DNA from: an uncultured Roseobacter sp.
GTDB lineage: Bacteria > Pseudomonadota > Alphaproteobacteria > Rhodobacterales > Rhodobacteraceae
Length of the DNA stretch: 64,000 bases
Direction of reading: 5' to 3'
Assembly: GCF_947492555.1 (NCBI RefSeq)
Contig: NZ_CANLNE010000003.1
Span: 1 to 64,000 of the forward strand
Shown here: piece after piece, positions 45,197 through 53,710 of the stretch
Layout of the letters: every line of letters begins with the position of its first letter
Position numbering within the stretch: the first letter of the stretch is position 1
The notes under the pieces: generated by a model
What the model was told of the DNA's origin: nothing
Seen by the model: only the letters and a program-made list of their open reading frames with translations
Database searches by the model: none
Position numbers and translations under genes: made by a program

Positions 45197-45864
45197 GTGC
45201 GCCACGCCATGATGTCCGCTACCTCGGCACGTGTGGTGCGGAAGCTGTTGGCGGGATGATCCGTATCGGCATAGCCGAAGGAAATCGCGCAGAGGATCAT
45301 TCGATCATCGCTGATGTCAAAGTGCTCCCGCACCACATCCGGGTAAGAGGCGACCGCGGCCTGTGCGATGCTGTCCACGCCGAGCGCCCGCGCGGCCAGC
45401 GTGAAGGCTGTGACGAAACCGCCAGTGTCCATCGCGCCGTAGCCACTCAAGGCACGCGGGCTGGAGACCAGCGCCACATGCGGCGCGTCGAAGAGATCGA
45501 AGTTGCGCTTCATCTGCGCGGCGGAGGCGGCGCGGTCGCCTTTCTCGACGCCCACCGCGTCATAAAGCTGCCAGCCGCAGCTACGCCGACGGTCGCCGTA
45601 GACGCCCGGATAGCCGTCGGGCCATGCCAGATCGGGTGCCGCGCTGTCGTGTTCGGCGGCTTGTTGCAGTGCTGTGCGAAAGCGGTCGGTGGCCTCAGGC
45701 GTGGTCACCGTGACCTGCCAGGGTTGCGCATTGCACCACGAGGGTACGTGGCGCGCGGCACCCACGATCCGTTCGATCACTGCACGCGGCACCGGATCGG
45801 GCCGGAACGCGCGGCAGGAATAGCGTGCCTCGAGCAGGCGTGTGAGAACATCGATGTCACTCAT
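45193..45864 (-). CDS. Nitroreductase family protein
   Basis: A 223-aa FMN-dependent oxidoreductase: N-terminal [36 protein letters not shown] has the SxRxF and flavin-phosphate contacts, and [26 protein letters not shown] the central dimer helix. It would reduce nitro compounds or quinones. ATG 45864 overlaps the zinc-ribbon gene stop by ATGA; the longer frame is a shadow of that gene. Confidence 0.88.
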   Translation of the reverse strand: MSDIDVLTRLLEARYSCRAFRPDPVPRAVIERIVGAARHVPSWCNAQPWQVTVTTPEATDRFRTALQQAAEHDSAAPDLAWPDGYPGVYGDRRRSCGWQLYDAVGVEKGDRAASAAQMKRNFDLFDAPHVALVSSPRALSGYGAMDTGGFVTAFTLAARALGVDSIAQAAVASYPDVVREHFDISDDRMILCAISFGYADTDHPANSFRTTRAEVADIMAWRT

Positions 45865-46967
45865 TGGTTCATCGCCGCCAGATAGCCGACGCCTGCCGCA
45901 ATCACGAGGCCCAGGATGACCGCCACAGCGATCTTGATGGTGGACCACGGGCGTTCTCCCTGCACCTTGCCGGAACGCCCGTTCACCACGAAGCGATACG
46001 TCTCCCCCCGGTATTTGTAGGCCGCCAGCCAGACCGGCAGCAGTACGTGTTTGAAGGTGATGTCCTGCATCTGCGTGTCCACGCTGTGGATGCGTTGCCG
46101 GTCGCCGCCAATGTCGAACCGGATGTCGCGAGCGATGATTGCATCCATCTTCTGGCGCGCCTCGACAAACCCTTCCTTGAGCGTCACCGCGTAGCCCTCG
46201 GCGCGAAACCCGGCGAGATACTCGGGCGCATAGGGTTCCATCCCGTCCAGATCCCAAGGCTCCAGCGCGTCGGTGAAGCGTTTGGGGAGCGAGTGCGAGG
46301 CCAGCACAAGCACATCATCGAAGAACCGCGCAACCCGGCCCCGCACGCCGCGCCAGCGGACTTTCGGCACCTGCACCCGTGTGCGCTTGCCGTCGCGCAT
46401 GACGGTTCGGGTTTCGTAATAGACCGTGCCGCGTTCGCCGGTATAGGCAGATTTGGTATCCGCGTCGAAGGTCCAATAGGGTACGTAGATCCCCTGCATC
46501 CGGCGGCCCTTGCGCGCGTAGTCCTGCAACCCGTTCGGCGCGAACCATAGCCGTCCGAGCCAATCGGTCATTGCCACGCGCGCCGTTGCCTCATCCAGTG
46601 CAAAAGGCAGGACGCCCCGTGGTTTGATGTGCCGGTGCTTGCCCGTGTCTGTAACGACGGGTGTGGCGCAAAACGGGCATTCTGTGGCATGGATGTCCGG
46701 GTCGAATTCGACCTCTGCCGCGCAGTTCGGGCATTTGGAGACGCGCGTCTCCTCCATCTCCATCGCGGGCAGGGTCTTGTTCAGCGCCGCCTCGAAATCC
46801 AGTTCCCGGATCTGGGGACGGGTCCACGGGCCACCCGCGAGAGACTGGTGGTTGCCGCAGTGATCGCAGACGAGTTGCCGTTCCCCGGGGTCGAACCGCA
46901 GATCAGCGCCGCAATTGTCGCAGGGGAAATGATGTTCTGTCGGCGGCGCTTCGGTCTGTGTGGTCAT
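45861..46967 (-). CDS. Double zinc-ribbon protein with C-terminal membrane anchor
   Basis: A 368-aa protein with two CxxC-x-CxxC zinc ribbons (PCDNCGADLRF...VCDHCGN at about 15-38 and KCPNCAAEV...ECPFCATPV at about 70-95), a long beta-rich middle, and one C-terminal helix (IAVAVILGLVIAAGVGYLAA). Similar proteins are annotated as TFIIB-type zinc-ribbon or PriA-like, but no helicase motif is present. Tail anchoring in the membrane would place the bulk in the cytoplasm. It overlaps its neighbours at both ends, fitting a complex with the SPFH, TelA and XpaC proteins. Confidence 0.78.
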   Translation of the reverse strand: MTTQTEAPPTEHHFPCDNCGADLRFDPGERQLVCDHCGNHQSLAGGPWTRPQIRELDFEAALNKTLPAMEMEETRVSKCPNCAAEVEFDPDIHATECPFCATPVVTDTGKHRHIKPRGVLPFALDEATARVAMTDWLGRLWFAPNGLQDYARKGRRMQGIYVPYWTFDADTKSAYTGERGTVYYETRTVMRDGKRTRVQVPKVRWRGVRGRVARFFDDVLVLASHSLPKRFTDALEPWDLDGMEPYAPEYLAGFRAEGYAVTLKEGFVEARQKMDAIIARDIRFDIGGDRQRIHSVDTQMQDITFKHVLLPVWLAAYKYRGETYRFVVNGRSGKVQGERPWSTIKIAVAVILGLVIAAGVGYLAAMNQ

Positions 46968-47386
46968 AGCATGCCGTGCAGGAGTCTTGGCGTCATCCGC
47001 CGCAGCGCGCCGTCCCCGAGGGCGGTGTGGCGCCAGAGGTGAAAAATCGCGTGCAGCGCGGAGGCGGCAAAAAGCGCTACCATCAGATCGCGCGCGGTCG
47101 GGCCGGGAAGGACAGTGCCGAACGCAAGCAGGAGGGCGCTGAACGACGTCCATGCCAGCAATATGTACATCCCCCGGCTGAGCCAGGGGTGGGCGCTGCG
47201 CAAAACACCGTCGAGCTTGGGGCCGGGGCCGTTCATCAGCCCGAAGGCAAGCGCCAGCGCCGCCATGGCAAGACCCGCGAGCCCGAAGGCCGCATTGAGG
47301 GCACCGCTTTGCAGGCCGGAGGCCAGCACCAGCATCAGGAGGGTCAGCACCAGCCAGTGCAGCAAGATGGTTGCGCGGCGGCGCAT
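46964..47386 (-). CDS. Small four-helix membrane protein, cytochrome b561-like
   Basis: A 140-aa protein with about four hydrophobic helices and His residues in helix 1 (LLHWLVL), between helices (SAHPWLSRGM) and in helix 4 (ALHAIFHLWRHTALGDGALRRM). The spacing resembles di-heme cytochrome b561 proteins, so heme binding is plausible. It ends in an ATGA overlap with the zinc-ribbon gene and begins next to the RidA stop. Confidence 0.68.
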   Translation of the reverse strand: MRRRATILLHWLVLTLLMLVLASGLQSGALNAAFGLAGLAMAALALAFGLMNGPGPKLDGVLRSAHPWLSRGMYILLAWTSFSALLLAFGTVLPGPTARDLMVALFAASALHAIFHLWRHTALGDGALRRMTPRLLHGML

Positions 47387-47387
47387 C

Positions 47388-47789
47388 TCAGCGCGGCCCG
47401 CGTTTCGGGTGATGGGCAACGACACGGAACTCCACCCGCGCGCCGGGTCTGCGCAGCCCGGCGATTTCAACGGCTGTCCACGCGGGCAGTGGCCCGGTGA
47501 AGAAATCGTCCAGAACGCCCTGGATGCCGGAAAAATCGGCGTCGATGTCGGTGTGATAGCTTGTCAGCTCGACGATATCCGCCTCTGTTGCCCCCTCCTC
47601 GGCAAGCACAAGCTGGACTTTGCCGAGCGCATTCAGCGCCTGCTCCGGCGCGGTCGGCGGCATGGTGCCATCGGCGGCAGCACCGGTGGCGCCCGTGAGG
47701 AATAAGAAGTCACCGGCACGGATGGCCGGGGAAAACCCGGTTGCCCGGGCCGCCTCTGCCAGGCTTTCGGGGATGATCGCCTGCCGCAT
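47388..47789 (-). CDS. RidA family protein
   Basis: A 133-aa trimeric RidA/YjgF-type protein. FLFLTGATGAA, ALNALGKVQLVLAEEGA, and the end PAWTAVEIAGLRRPGARVEFRVVA with the conserved Arg-containing loop are typical. Family members deaminate reactive enamines, but divergent members have other roles. ATG 47789 starts 2 nt beyond the SPFH stop region, so translation is coupled. Confidence 0.85.
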   Translation of the reverse strand: MRQAIIPESLAEAARATGFSPAIRAGDFLFLTGATGAAADGTMPPTAPEQALNALGKVQLVLAEEGATEADIVELTSYHTDIDADFSGIQGVLDDFFTGPLPAWTAVEIAGLRRPGARVEFRVVAHHPKRGPR

Positions 47790-47790
47790 C

Positions 47791-48891
47791 TTATGCCCCG
47801 GGGGGCGGGGGTGGCGGCGGCAGCACGGTGAAGAGCTGCGCCAGTTCGGCCACATCCTCGGCGCGCATCCAGCCATCTTGTCCGGGCGTCCAGACCATGC
47901 TTTCGCGGGTCAGCGCGCCGTCGGTGGTCATGCGGCCCAGGGCGGCCTTGGAGTAGGGCCCCCTGGTCTGGCCGTTTTCGGCGACATGCCAGACATGCTC
48001 AACCGGCGGCGGGGGCGGTGGCACGGCGGCACGGGCACCCCACGGCCCCTGTTGTGCCGCAGCATTGCCGATCTGCATGCCAAGACCCGCACCGAGACCT
48101 GTCTGAATGGCCGCAGCACCTGCACCGTCACGCCCCAGCGCTTCGGCAGCCTGGAACTGCATGTATTCGTTGAGATTTCCGATAACACCCATGGAGGAGC
48201 GCTTGTCCATCACCTCCTCAACGGCGGGGGGCAACGAGATGTTTTCGATGTAAAGCTCCGGCATCGCGAGCCCGTATTCGGCGAGCTGCGCGGCGATCTC
48301 CTTGCCCACGAGCTGGCCCAGTTCGCGGGTATTGGCGGCCATGTCCATGACCGGAATACCCGCCCGTGCAATGGTGCGCGAGAATTCCTGCACGAGGATA
48401 TTGCGGATCTGGAAGCTGATCTCATCCATGGTGAATTCGCCGTCCGTGCCGACGATCTCGACGAGGAATTTCGCCGGATCGCTGACCTTGATCGAATAGG
48501 TGCCGAAGGCGCGCAGGCGCACGGGCCCAAACTCCGGATCACGGCAGATGATGGGGTTTTTCGTGCCCCATTTCAGATCGTTGAACCGCGTGGTGTTGAC
48601 GTAGTAGATCTCGGATTTGAACGGGCTTTTGAAGCCGTGATCCCAGTGCTGCAGCGTTGTCATGATCGGCATGTTGTTCGTCTCAAGCATGTAGAGACCG
48701 GGGGTGAAGACATCCGCCAGCTGGCCCTCGTGCACGAAAACCGCCGCCTGACCTTCGCGCACCGTCAGCTTCGCGCCGTATTTGATCTCGTGGCCCTCAC
48801 GTTCGAACCGCCAGACCATCGTGTCGCGGGTGTTGTCCGTCCAATGGATGACATCGATGAATTCACCGGAAAGAAAGTCAAAAATACCCAT
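47791..48891 (-). CDS. SPFH-domain protein with C-terminal GYF_2 domain
   Basis: A 366-aa protein of the YdjI/virion-core-like SPFH group. The N-terminal half is an SPFH (band 7) domain (EGQAAVFVHEGQLADVFTPG, FGTYSIKVSDPAKFLVEIVG), followed by a Gly/Ala-rich linker and proline runs. A GYF_2 domain lies near residues 300-350 (WHVAENGQTRGPYSKAALGRM). SPFH proteins organise membrane microdomains; GYF_2 domains bind proline-rich partners. It sits between the DUF2927 and RidA genes. Confidence 0.87.
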   Translation of the reverse strand: MGIFDFLSGEFIDVIHWTDNTRDTMVWRFEREGHEIKYGAKLTVREGQAAVFVHEGQLADVFTPGLYMLETNNMPIMTTLQHWDHGFKSPFKSEIYYVNTTRFNDLKWGTKNPIICRDPEFGPVRLRAFGTYSIKVSDPAKFLVEIVGTDGEFTMDEISFQIRNILVQEFSRTIARAGIPVMDMAANTRELGQLVGKEIAAQLAEYGLAMPELYIENISLPPAVEEVMDKRSSMGVIGNLNEYMQFQAAEALGRDGAGAAAIQTGLGAGLGMQIGNAAAQQGPWGARAAVPPPPPPVEHVWHVAENGQTRGPYSKAALGRMTTDGALTRESMVWTPGQDGWMRAEDVAELAQLFTVLPPPPPPPGA

Positions 48892-48917
48892 ATCGGTCAG
48901 TCCTTTACGTCGTAGTC

Positions 48918-49865
48918 TCAGATCGGCCCGTTTTTCAACTCGCGGGCAATGGTGCGGGTGATCGGCGCAGCCTCAGATGCTGACATGCCGGCCTCGAGGC
49001 GCGGATCATAAAGCATCTTTAGCAGCAGCTCATCATGGCGGGTCAGCAAGGCAAACTCGTCGTCATCGTTGAAAATCGACGGGCGCGCATCGCGGCTGTC
49101 ATTGGCAAGGCCAAGGCCCTGTGCGAGTTCCTCGTGAATGCAGCTGAGCCGCAGCAGGCTGGGATTTTCTGCGCGAATCACAGCAACCGCTGCTGTGTAG
49201 GTGTTTGCATCGGAGCCCGCCGCATAGGCTGCGACCGCGCAATAGGTGTCGCGCGACAGGCTGCGCAGGGCGTTGAGGCTGTCCGGCGTGATGCCGGGCA
49301 CACGGGCGGCAGCGGCATCCAGCGCGTCGCTGCGGTCATCTTCGCTGGCCACGATCACCACGAAATTCGGTGGGCCGAACGTATTGATCGGATGCCCGGT
49401 GATCTGACCCAGACGACGGGCATAGCCGCGAATAGCGGCACCATCGGCGCTGCGTTGCGAGGGTGGAATGCTGTTTCCGAAGATTGTGCTAATTCTGACC
49501 GGCCCGGCCCAGCGGCGCAGCGGGCTTTCGCCGCCGCGTCCCTGCAAGGCGCGATCATATTCGTTGAAAAACACGACCCGTTCAAAATTTCGCGCCAGCA
49601 TTTCTGAGGTGAAGGGCGTGTCGGGTCCGCCACCATCCTGGCGTAGCAGCCCTTGGTTGAGTTGGGCCGCCTGCACCTGAACCAGATAGCTGCGCAGGGC
49701 CGCGCTGGCCTCCGAGGTGGGGCGCAGTTGGGTTTCGGCCAGAACGCTGGGCCGGGCGCGCGGTGTTTTCACCGCCGCCACGGGTTGCGGGATGTCACAG
49801 GCGATCAACGCCGCACCGGCAATGCCGAGCGCGCCCCAGCGCAGGAAGGTCTGGCGCCGCGCCAC
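48918..49865 (-). CDS. DUF2927 lipoprotein
   Basis: A 315-aa protein with a lipobox (signal ending ALIAC, Cys near residue 23) and a DUF2927 domain. The C-terminal HEELAQGLGLANDSRD, with a His-Glu pair, and SIFNDDDEFALLTRHDELLL resemble a zinc-peptidase-like fold. It would be anchored in the periplasm or outer membrane. It lies between the TelA and SPFH genes in the stress operon. Confidence 0.82.
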   Translation of the reverse strand: MARRQTFLRWGALGIAGAALIACDIPQPVAAVKTPRARPSVLAETQLRPTSEASAALRSYLVQVQAAQLNQGLLRQDGGGPDTPFTSEMLARNFERVVFFNEYDRALQGRGGESPLRRWAGPVRISTIFGNSIPPSQRSADGAAIRGYARRLGQITGHPINTFGPPNFVVIVASEDDRSDALDAAAARVPGITPDSLNALRSLSRDTYCAVAAYAAGSDANTYTAAVAVIRAENPSLLRLSCIHEELAQGLGLANDSRDARPSIFNDDDEFALLTRHDELLLKMLYDPRLEAGMSASEAAPITRTIARELKNGPI

Positions 49866-49871
49866 CGTGCC

Positions 49872-51068
49872 TCAGTTCGGCACGGAGGTGGCGGCGGTAT
49901 CACCAAGGCCGGTGGCCTTGGCTTTGGCGCTGGCCAGCGTGTCGCGCAATTTCGCCTCCATCTCCTGCAGATCGGTTTCGGCAGCGGCACGCCGGGCCTT
50001 GCCCTCATCCGCGATCTGCAGCGACTCCTCGATGGTGCCAATGAGATCCGCGTTGGCCTGTTTCACGGCCTCGATATCGAATACGCCACGCTCCATCTCT
50101 TCGCGGATGATCTTGTTGCTCTCGCGCAGGTTCTTGGCATTGGCGGTCAGCAATTCGTTGGTCAGATCATTGGCCTGCCGCACGGCCTGTGCCGCCTCCG
50201 CTGACCGCTGGATCGTCACGGCCTGTGCCAGCTGCGTCTCCCAGAGCGGCACGGTGTTCACCAGCGTCGAATTGATCTTGGTCACGAGGCTTTTGTCGTT
50301 TTCCTGCACCAGCCGGATCGAGGGCAGGGACTGCATGGTCACCTGACGGGTCAGTTTCAGGTCATGCACCCGGCGTTCCAGATCATCACGTGCGGCGCGC
50401 AGGTCGCGCAGCTCCTGCGCGACCATGACCTGATCGTCTTCGGGGGCTTTTTCGACTTCTGCGGCCTTGGCGGGGATGATTTTTTCGTCCAGCTCGCTGA
50501 GCTTTTCCTCCCCCGCAGCGATATAGAGCGCCAGCTCGTCATAGAACTGCAGCGTCTTTTCATAGAGCATGTCGAGCGATTTGATGTCTTTCAGCAGCGT
50601 GTGTTCGTGCTTCAAGAGCTCGTCGGTGATGCGGTCGATCTGGTCCTGCACCTCTTCGAACTTGGCGGTGAACTTGGCAAAGGGTGCTGCCTTGCCCATC
50701 AGCTTTTCCCACCAGCTGCGCTTGCGCCGCACGTCGAGTTCGTCAATGGAAAAGCCACGAATGGTGGTCACGATGTTGCGCAGGCTGTCACCCGCTGGCC
50801 CCACATCCTTGTTGCGGACGCCGCCGAGCATCGCCTGGCTGATTTCCTGAAGTTCGACCTGCGCGCGGGAGCCAAAGGCGACAATGGAATTGGTGTCTTC
50901 CATGTCGATCTCGGCCATCCGCTTGGAAATCTCCGCACTCACGGGGGCATCGGCGTCGGCCAGCGGCACAATGGCGCCTGCATCCGCCGGTTCGGGCAGC
51001 ACCACGGCGGTCACTTCCTCGACCATCTTGAGATCCTGGGCGGCTTTCTCGCGTATTGTCTCACTCAT
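49872..51068 (-). CDS. TelA family toxic anion resistance protein
   Basis: A 398-aa, largely helical, coiled-coil protein of the TelA (PF05816) family. It starts MSETIREKAAQDLKMVEE, with the family core around WEKLMGKAAPFAKFTAKFEEVQDQIDRI, LEHTLLKDIKSLDMLYEK-like stretch and NSTLVNTVPLWETQLAQAVTIQRS. TelA proteins are linked to tellurite, colicin and envelope stress resistance. The gene follows xpaC by about 30 bp; the two families co-occur widely. Confidence 0.92.
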   Translation of the reverse strand: MSETIREKAAQDLKMVEEVTAVVLPEPADAGAIVPLADADAPVSAEISKRMAEIDMEDTNSIVAFGSRAQVELQEISQAMLGGVRNKDVGPAGDSLRNIVTTIRGFSIDELDVRRKRSWWEKLMGKAAPFAKFTAKFEEVQDQIDRITDELLKHEHTLLKDIKSLDMLYEKTLQFYDELALYIAAGEEKLSELDEKIIPAKAAEVEKAPEDDQVMVAQELRDLRAARDDLERRVHDLKLTRQVTMQSLPSIRLVQENDKSLVTKINSTLVNTVPLWETQLAQAVTIQRSAEAAQAVRQANDLTNELLTANAKNLRESNKIIREEMERGVFDIEAVKQANADLIGTIEESLQIADEGKARRAAAETDLQEMEAKLRDTLASAKAKATGLGDTAATSVPN

Positions 51069-51097
51069 TCGTTTAAATCCTTTGTCCTTGGGCGACG

Positions 51098-51985
51098 TCA
51101 GTCCAGACGCACACCTTCGCGTTGCAAACGGTCCCTGAGGACCTCGATTTCGACCGTAAGATCGCTGTGATCATCCAGCATTAGTTTGGTGGTGCGGTCG
51201 GTGAAGTTGCGTTCCAGGTCGTCGAGCAGGGCGAGGTAGTCGTCGCGGGCTTTCATGTCCTGTGAGCGGACATAGATATCAGCGAATTTCACCGAGGCAT
51301 CGCGCGCACCCAAGAGATAGACGCCGAGGTACCTGCGCGCCGCCGTCAGGTCACGGGGGTCCTCCTCAACCGTGCGGATAAGGTCGCGCACCACGTGCTG
51401 AAATTGCTGCATCCGGGTCATCACGCGCAGGTTGCCGGAGCGTTTGAGCGCGTCGTTCATCGCGGCCATATGGGCTTCGGCCTCATCGACCACGCGGGCT
51501 ACGCGGTCCTGCTGGAAGGTGTCGATGCCTTCCATGCCCTTGCTGGTCAGCGGATCGATGCCGAAAGCAGCCAGATGCAAGCCGCCAGCCGCCGCGCCGA
51601 AGAGGATCGCGGCAATCAGATTGCCGTCATGGCTGAGCGCGGCGAGCGCGGTGCCAACACCCGCGAGACAGGCAGCAAGGATCTTGCGGGGGACAGCCGG
51701 GCGGCGCGCCACCTTACGGCCGCGCCATGCGGCTTCGGCCACCAGCCCGCCGCGCAGCATCCACGCTCCGAGGGCCAGAACGCCCGCACCGGCGAGGCCG
51801 AGGCTCATCCCCAGCGCCCCTTGGGTCAGCGATATGAACAGCAGCACCACGGCAGGCAGAAACATTAGGTTTGCACGGGCACCCACAGGGTCCACCTTGG
51901 CACCGCTATAGGCGGATCGCGCCGGCGGGTTCGCGGTTTCCGGGCTTCCGTGGGGGCTGTATTTTCCGCCGAACCGTTTCGCCAT
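51098..51985 (-). CDS. XpaC-like (5-bromo-4-chloroindolyl phosphate hydrolysis) protein
   Basis: A 295-aa protein with a hydrophobic N-terminal half (four helices at about 38-60, 65-80, 100-120, 122-145) and a helical C-terminal domain with the XpaC/YceN pattern (LRVMTRMQQFQHVVRDLIRTVEEDP, YVRSQDMKARDDYLALLDDLERNF). It is a membrane partner of TelA-type proteins. The start lies 4 nt after the stop of a 29-codon membrane-peptide gene. Confidence 0.85.
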   Translation of the reverse strand: MAKRFGGKYSPHGSPETANPPARSAYSGAKVDPVGARANLMFLPAVVLLFISLTQGALGMSLGLAGAGVLALGAWMLRGGLVAEAAWRGRKVARRPAVPRKILAACLAGVGTALAALSHDGNLIAAILFGAAAGGLHLAAFGIDPLTSKGMEGIDTFQQDRVARVVDEAEAHMAAMNDALKRSGNLRVMTRMQQFQHVVRDLIRTVEEDPRDLTAARRYLGVYLLGARDASVKFADIYVRSQDMKARDDYLALLDDLERNFTDRTTKLMLDDHSDLTVEIEVLRDRLQREGVRLD

Positions 51986-51988
51986 GCG

Positions 51989-52078
51989 TCAAAGACCGCC
52001 CAGAATGCCGGACGCCACGCCCGTCATCAGGACAAGCAGCGCCACATAGGCGAATTTTTGAAACGTACTCGGCGTCAT
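51989..52078 (-). CDS. 29-aa single-pass membrane peptide heading the stress operon
   Basis: A 29-codon frame, beginning MTPSTFQKFAYVALLVLMTG and ending in a Gly/Leu-rich tail (ILGGL), stops 3 nt before the xpaC start. A GGGGAGA ribosome site lies about 5 nt upstream of its ATG, stronger than most in the window. The peptide is a short polar N-terminus and one membrane helix. Placement, ribosome site and composition support a real small gene; function unknown, perhaps a subunit or regulator of XpaC/TelA. Confidence 0.6.
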   Translation of the reverse strand: MTPSTFQKFAYVALLVLMTGVASGILGGL

Positions 52079-52272
52079 TGTGTCTCCCCAGACCGACGTT
52101 ATCGCAAATATAGGCGTATGCGCTGCCGCTGACCAGTTTTACCGATGCCCGGGCGTGTTCTGTGCCATTCTGACCACGCTCAGGCATCCTGTGCCATGGG
52201 TTTTTACATATTTGATGCCAGAAACGCGTCGTTGCGAGGGGGAATTATCGCGCGAATGCGTCAGCCGAGCGC

Positions 52273-53148
52273 CTAACGCTTGGGGCGTTGGGCGCGACGG
52301 GGGGGAGATTTGGGTTTGGATTGTGGCGGGCGGGACGTCCGTCTGCGCGTCGCCTGGGTTGGCTTTTTCGTAGCGGTGCCGGTGTCATCGCCCGCATCAA
52401 GCCCTAATTGATCGCGCATGATCTTGCGCCGGACTTCTTCGACGGCGCCGGGTTTCAGTTCTCCGAGCTGGAAAGGGCCATAACTGACCCGGATCAGGCG
52501 GTTCACGGACAGGCCAACGTCGGCCAGCGCCCGCCGGATTTCGCGGTTGCGTCCCTCGCGCAGGCCAATGGTCAGCCAGGCATTGGCCCCCTGTTGCCGA
52601 TCCAGCGTGACCGTCATCGGCTGAAACGCCTCGCCATCGACCGTCACGCCCTTGCGCAGCGGCTCCAGCACGGCATCCGTGGGGCGCCCGTTGACCCGCA
52701 CCCGGTAGCGCCGTAGCCAACCGGTCGAGGGCAGCTCCAGCCTGCGCTTGATGCCGCCGTCATTGGTCAGCAGCAAAAGCCCTTCGGAATTGAGATCAAG
52801 CCGCCCGACGCTCATCACCCGGGGCATGTCCTCGGGCAGGGCGGCATAGATCGTCTCTCGGCCTTTCTCATCGTGATCGGTGCTGACCAGCCCGGTCGGC
52901 TTGTGAAAAAGCCAAAGCCGTGGCGGTTCCGGGGCCGTCAGAGGTTTTCCGTCCACCGTGATCTCATCCGCGTCGGTCACGTTCAGCGCAGGCGAGGTGA
53001 TCTGCGCCCCGTTCACACTAATCCGTCCCGCCTCAATCATACGCTCCGCCTCGCGCCTGCTGGCAACACCGGCGCGGCTGAGGATTTTCGCGATGCGCTC
53101 GCCGTCATGCGTTTTGGGAGCGGGCGTTTCAGGATCAGGCTTGGACAT
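52273..53148 (-). CDS. rluB: 23S rRNA pseudouridine synthase (RluB type)
   Basis: A 291-aa enzyme with an N-terminal S4 RNA-binding domain (RIAKILSRAGVASRREAERMIEAGRISVNG) and the RsuA/RluB catalytic domain with the Asp motif GRLDLNSEGLLLLTNDG. The C-terminus is a basic Pro/Arg/Lys tail of about 45 residues. RluB modifies U2605-type positions in 23S rRNA; RluE/F alternatives are less likely given the S4 domain and tail. ATG 53148 is preferred. It is divergent from tadA. Confidence 0.88.
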   Translation of the reverse strand: MSKPDPETPAPKTHDGERIAKILSRAGVASRREAERMIEAGRISVNGAQITSPALNVTDADEITVDGKPLTAPEPPRLWLFHKPTGLVSTDHDEKGRETIYAALPEDMPRVMSVGRLDLNSEGLLLLTNDGGIKRRLELPSTGWLRRYRVRVNGRPTDAVLEPLRKGVTVDGEAFQPMTVTLDRQQGANAWLTIGLREGRNREIRRALADVGLSVNRLIRVSYGPFQLGELKPGAVEEVRRKIMRDQLGLDAGDDTGTATKKPTQATRRRTSRPPQSKPKSPPRRAQRPKR

Positions 53149-53211
53149 GCGCCTGCCATAGCCTCTTTGCGGGGCTTGCGAAAGGGCGCGCTTTGCGGGC
53201 ACTCATGGGGC

Positions 53212-53661
53212 ATGGAATTCAACACGCATATGCAGGCGGCGCTGTCCGAGGCCCGCGCCGCCGCCAAACGCGGCGAAGTGCCCGTGGGCGCGGTGGTGGT
53301 GGACCCCGCAGGGCATGTCGTTGCGGCGGCAGGCAACCGGACGCGGGAACTGAACGATCCGACGGCCCATGCGGAGATACTGGCGATCCGCGCGGCCTGT
53401 GCCGGAGCCGGAACCGAACGGCTGATCGACCATGCACTCTACGTCACGCTGGAACCCTGTGCGATGTGCGCCGCTGCCATCGCGACGGCCCGCGTGGCCC
53501 GGCTCTACTATGGCGCAAGCGATCCCAAATCCGGCGGTGTTGCCCAAGGCGCCCGCGTCTTTGCGCATCCGCAATGTCACCATGTGCCAGAGATCTTTGA
53601 CGGTATCGCCGCCGCAGAATCAGAGGCCTATCTGCGCGCCTTCTTCACCGCCCGCAGGTAG
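53212..53661 (+). CDS. tadA: tRNA-adenosine(34) deaminase
   Basis: A 149-aa zinc deaminase that makes inosine at the wobble position of tRNA-Arg(ACG). The zinc and catalytic residues are in HAEILAIRAAC and PCAMCAAAI. The late Arg/Lys-rich YYGASDPKSGG segment is typical. ATG 53212 is chosen; the longer frame overlaps rluB. Its stop codon lies inside a 29-nt hairpin repeat. Confidence 0.93.
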   Translation: MEFNTHMQAALSEARAAAKRGEVPVGAVVVDPAGHVVAAAGNRTRELNDPTAHAEILAIRAACAGAGTERLIDHALYVTLEPCAMCAAAIATARVARLYYGASDPKSGGVAQGARVFAHPQCHHVPEIFDGIAAAESEAYLRAFFTARR

Positions 53662-53682
53662 GGTGGGCTTTCAGGCCACCTT
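53654..53682 (+). repeat. 29-nt hairpin repeat, copy 2
   Basis: Identical to 43613-43641. Its left end contains the TAG stop of tadA, so the element supplies the end of that gene. Confidence 0.75.
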
Positions 53683-53710
53683 GCCCGCCAACTGATGTAG
53701 AAAGACCCGA

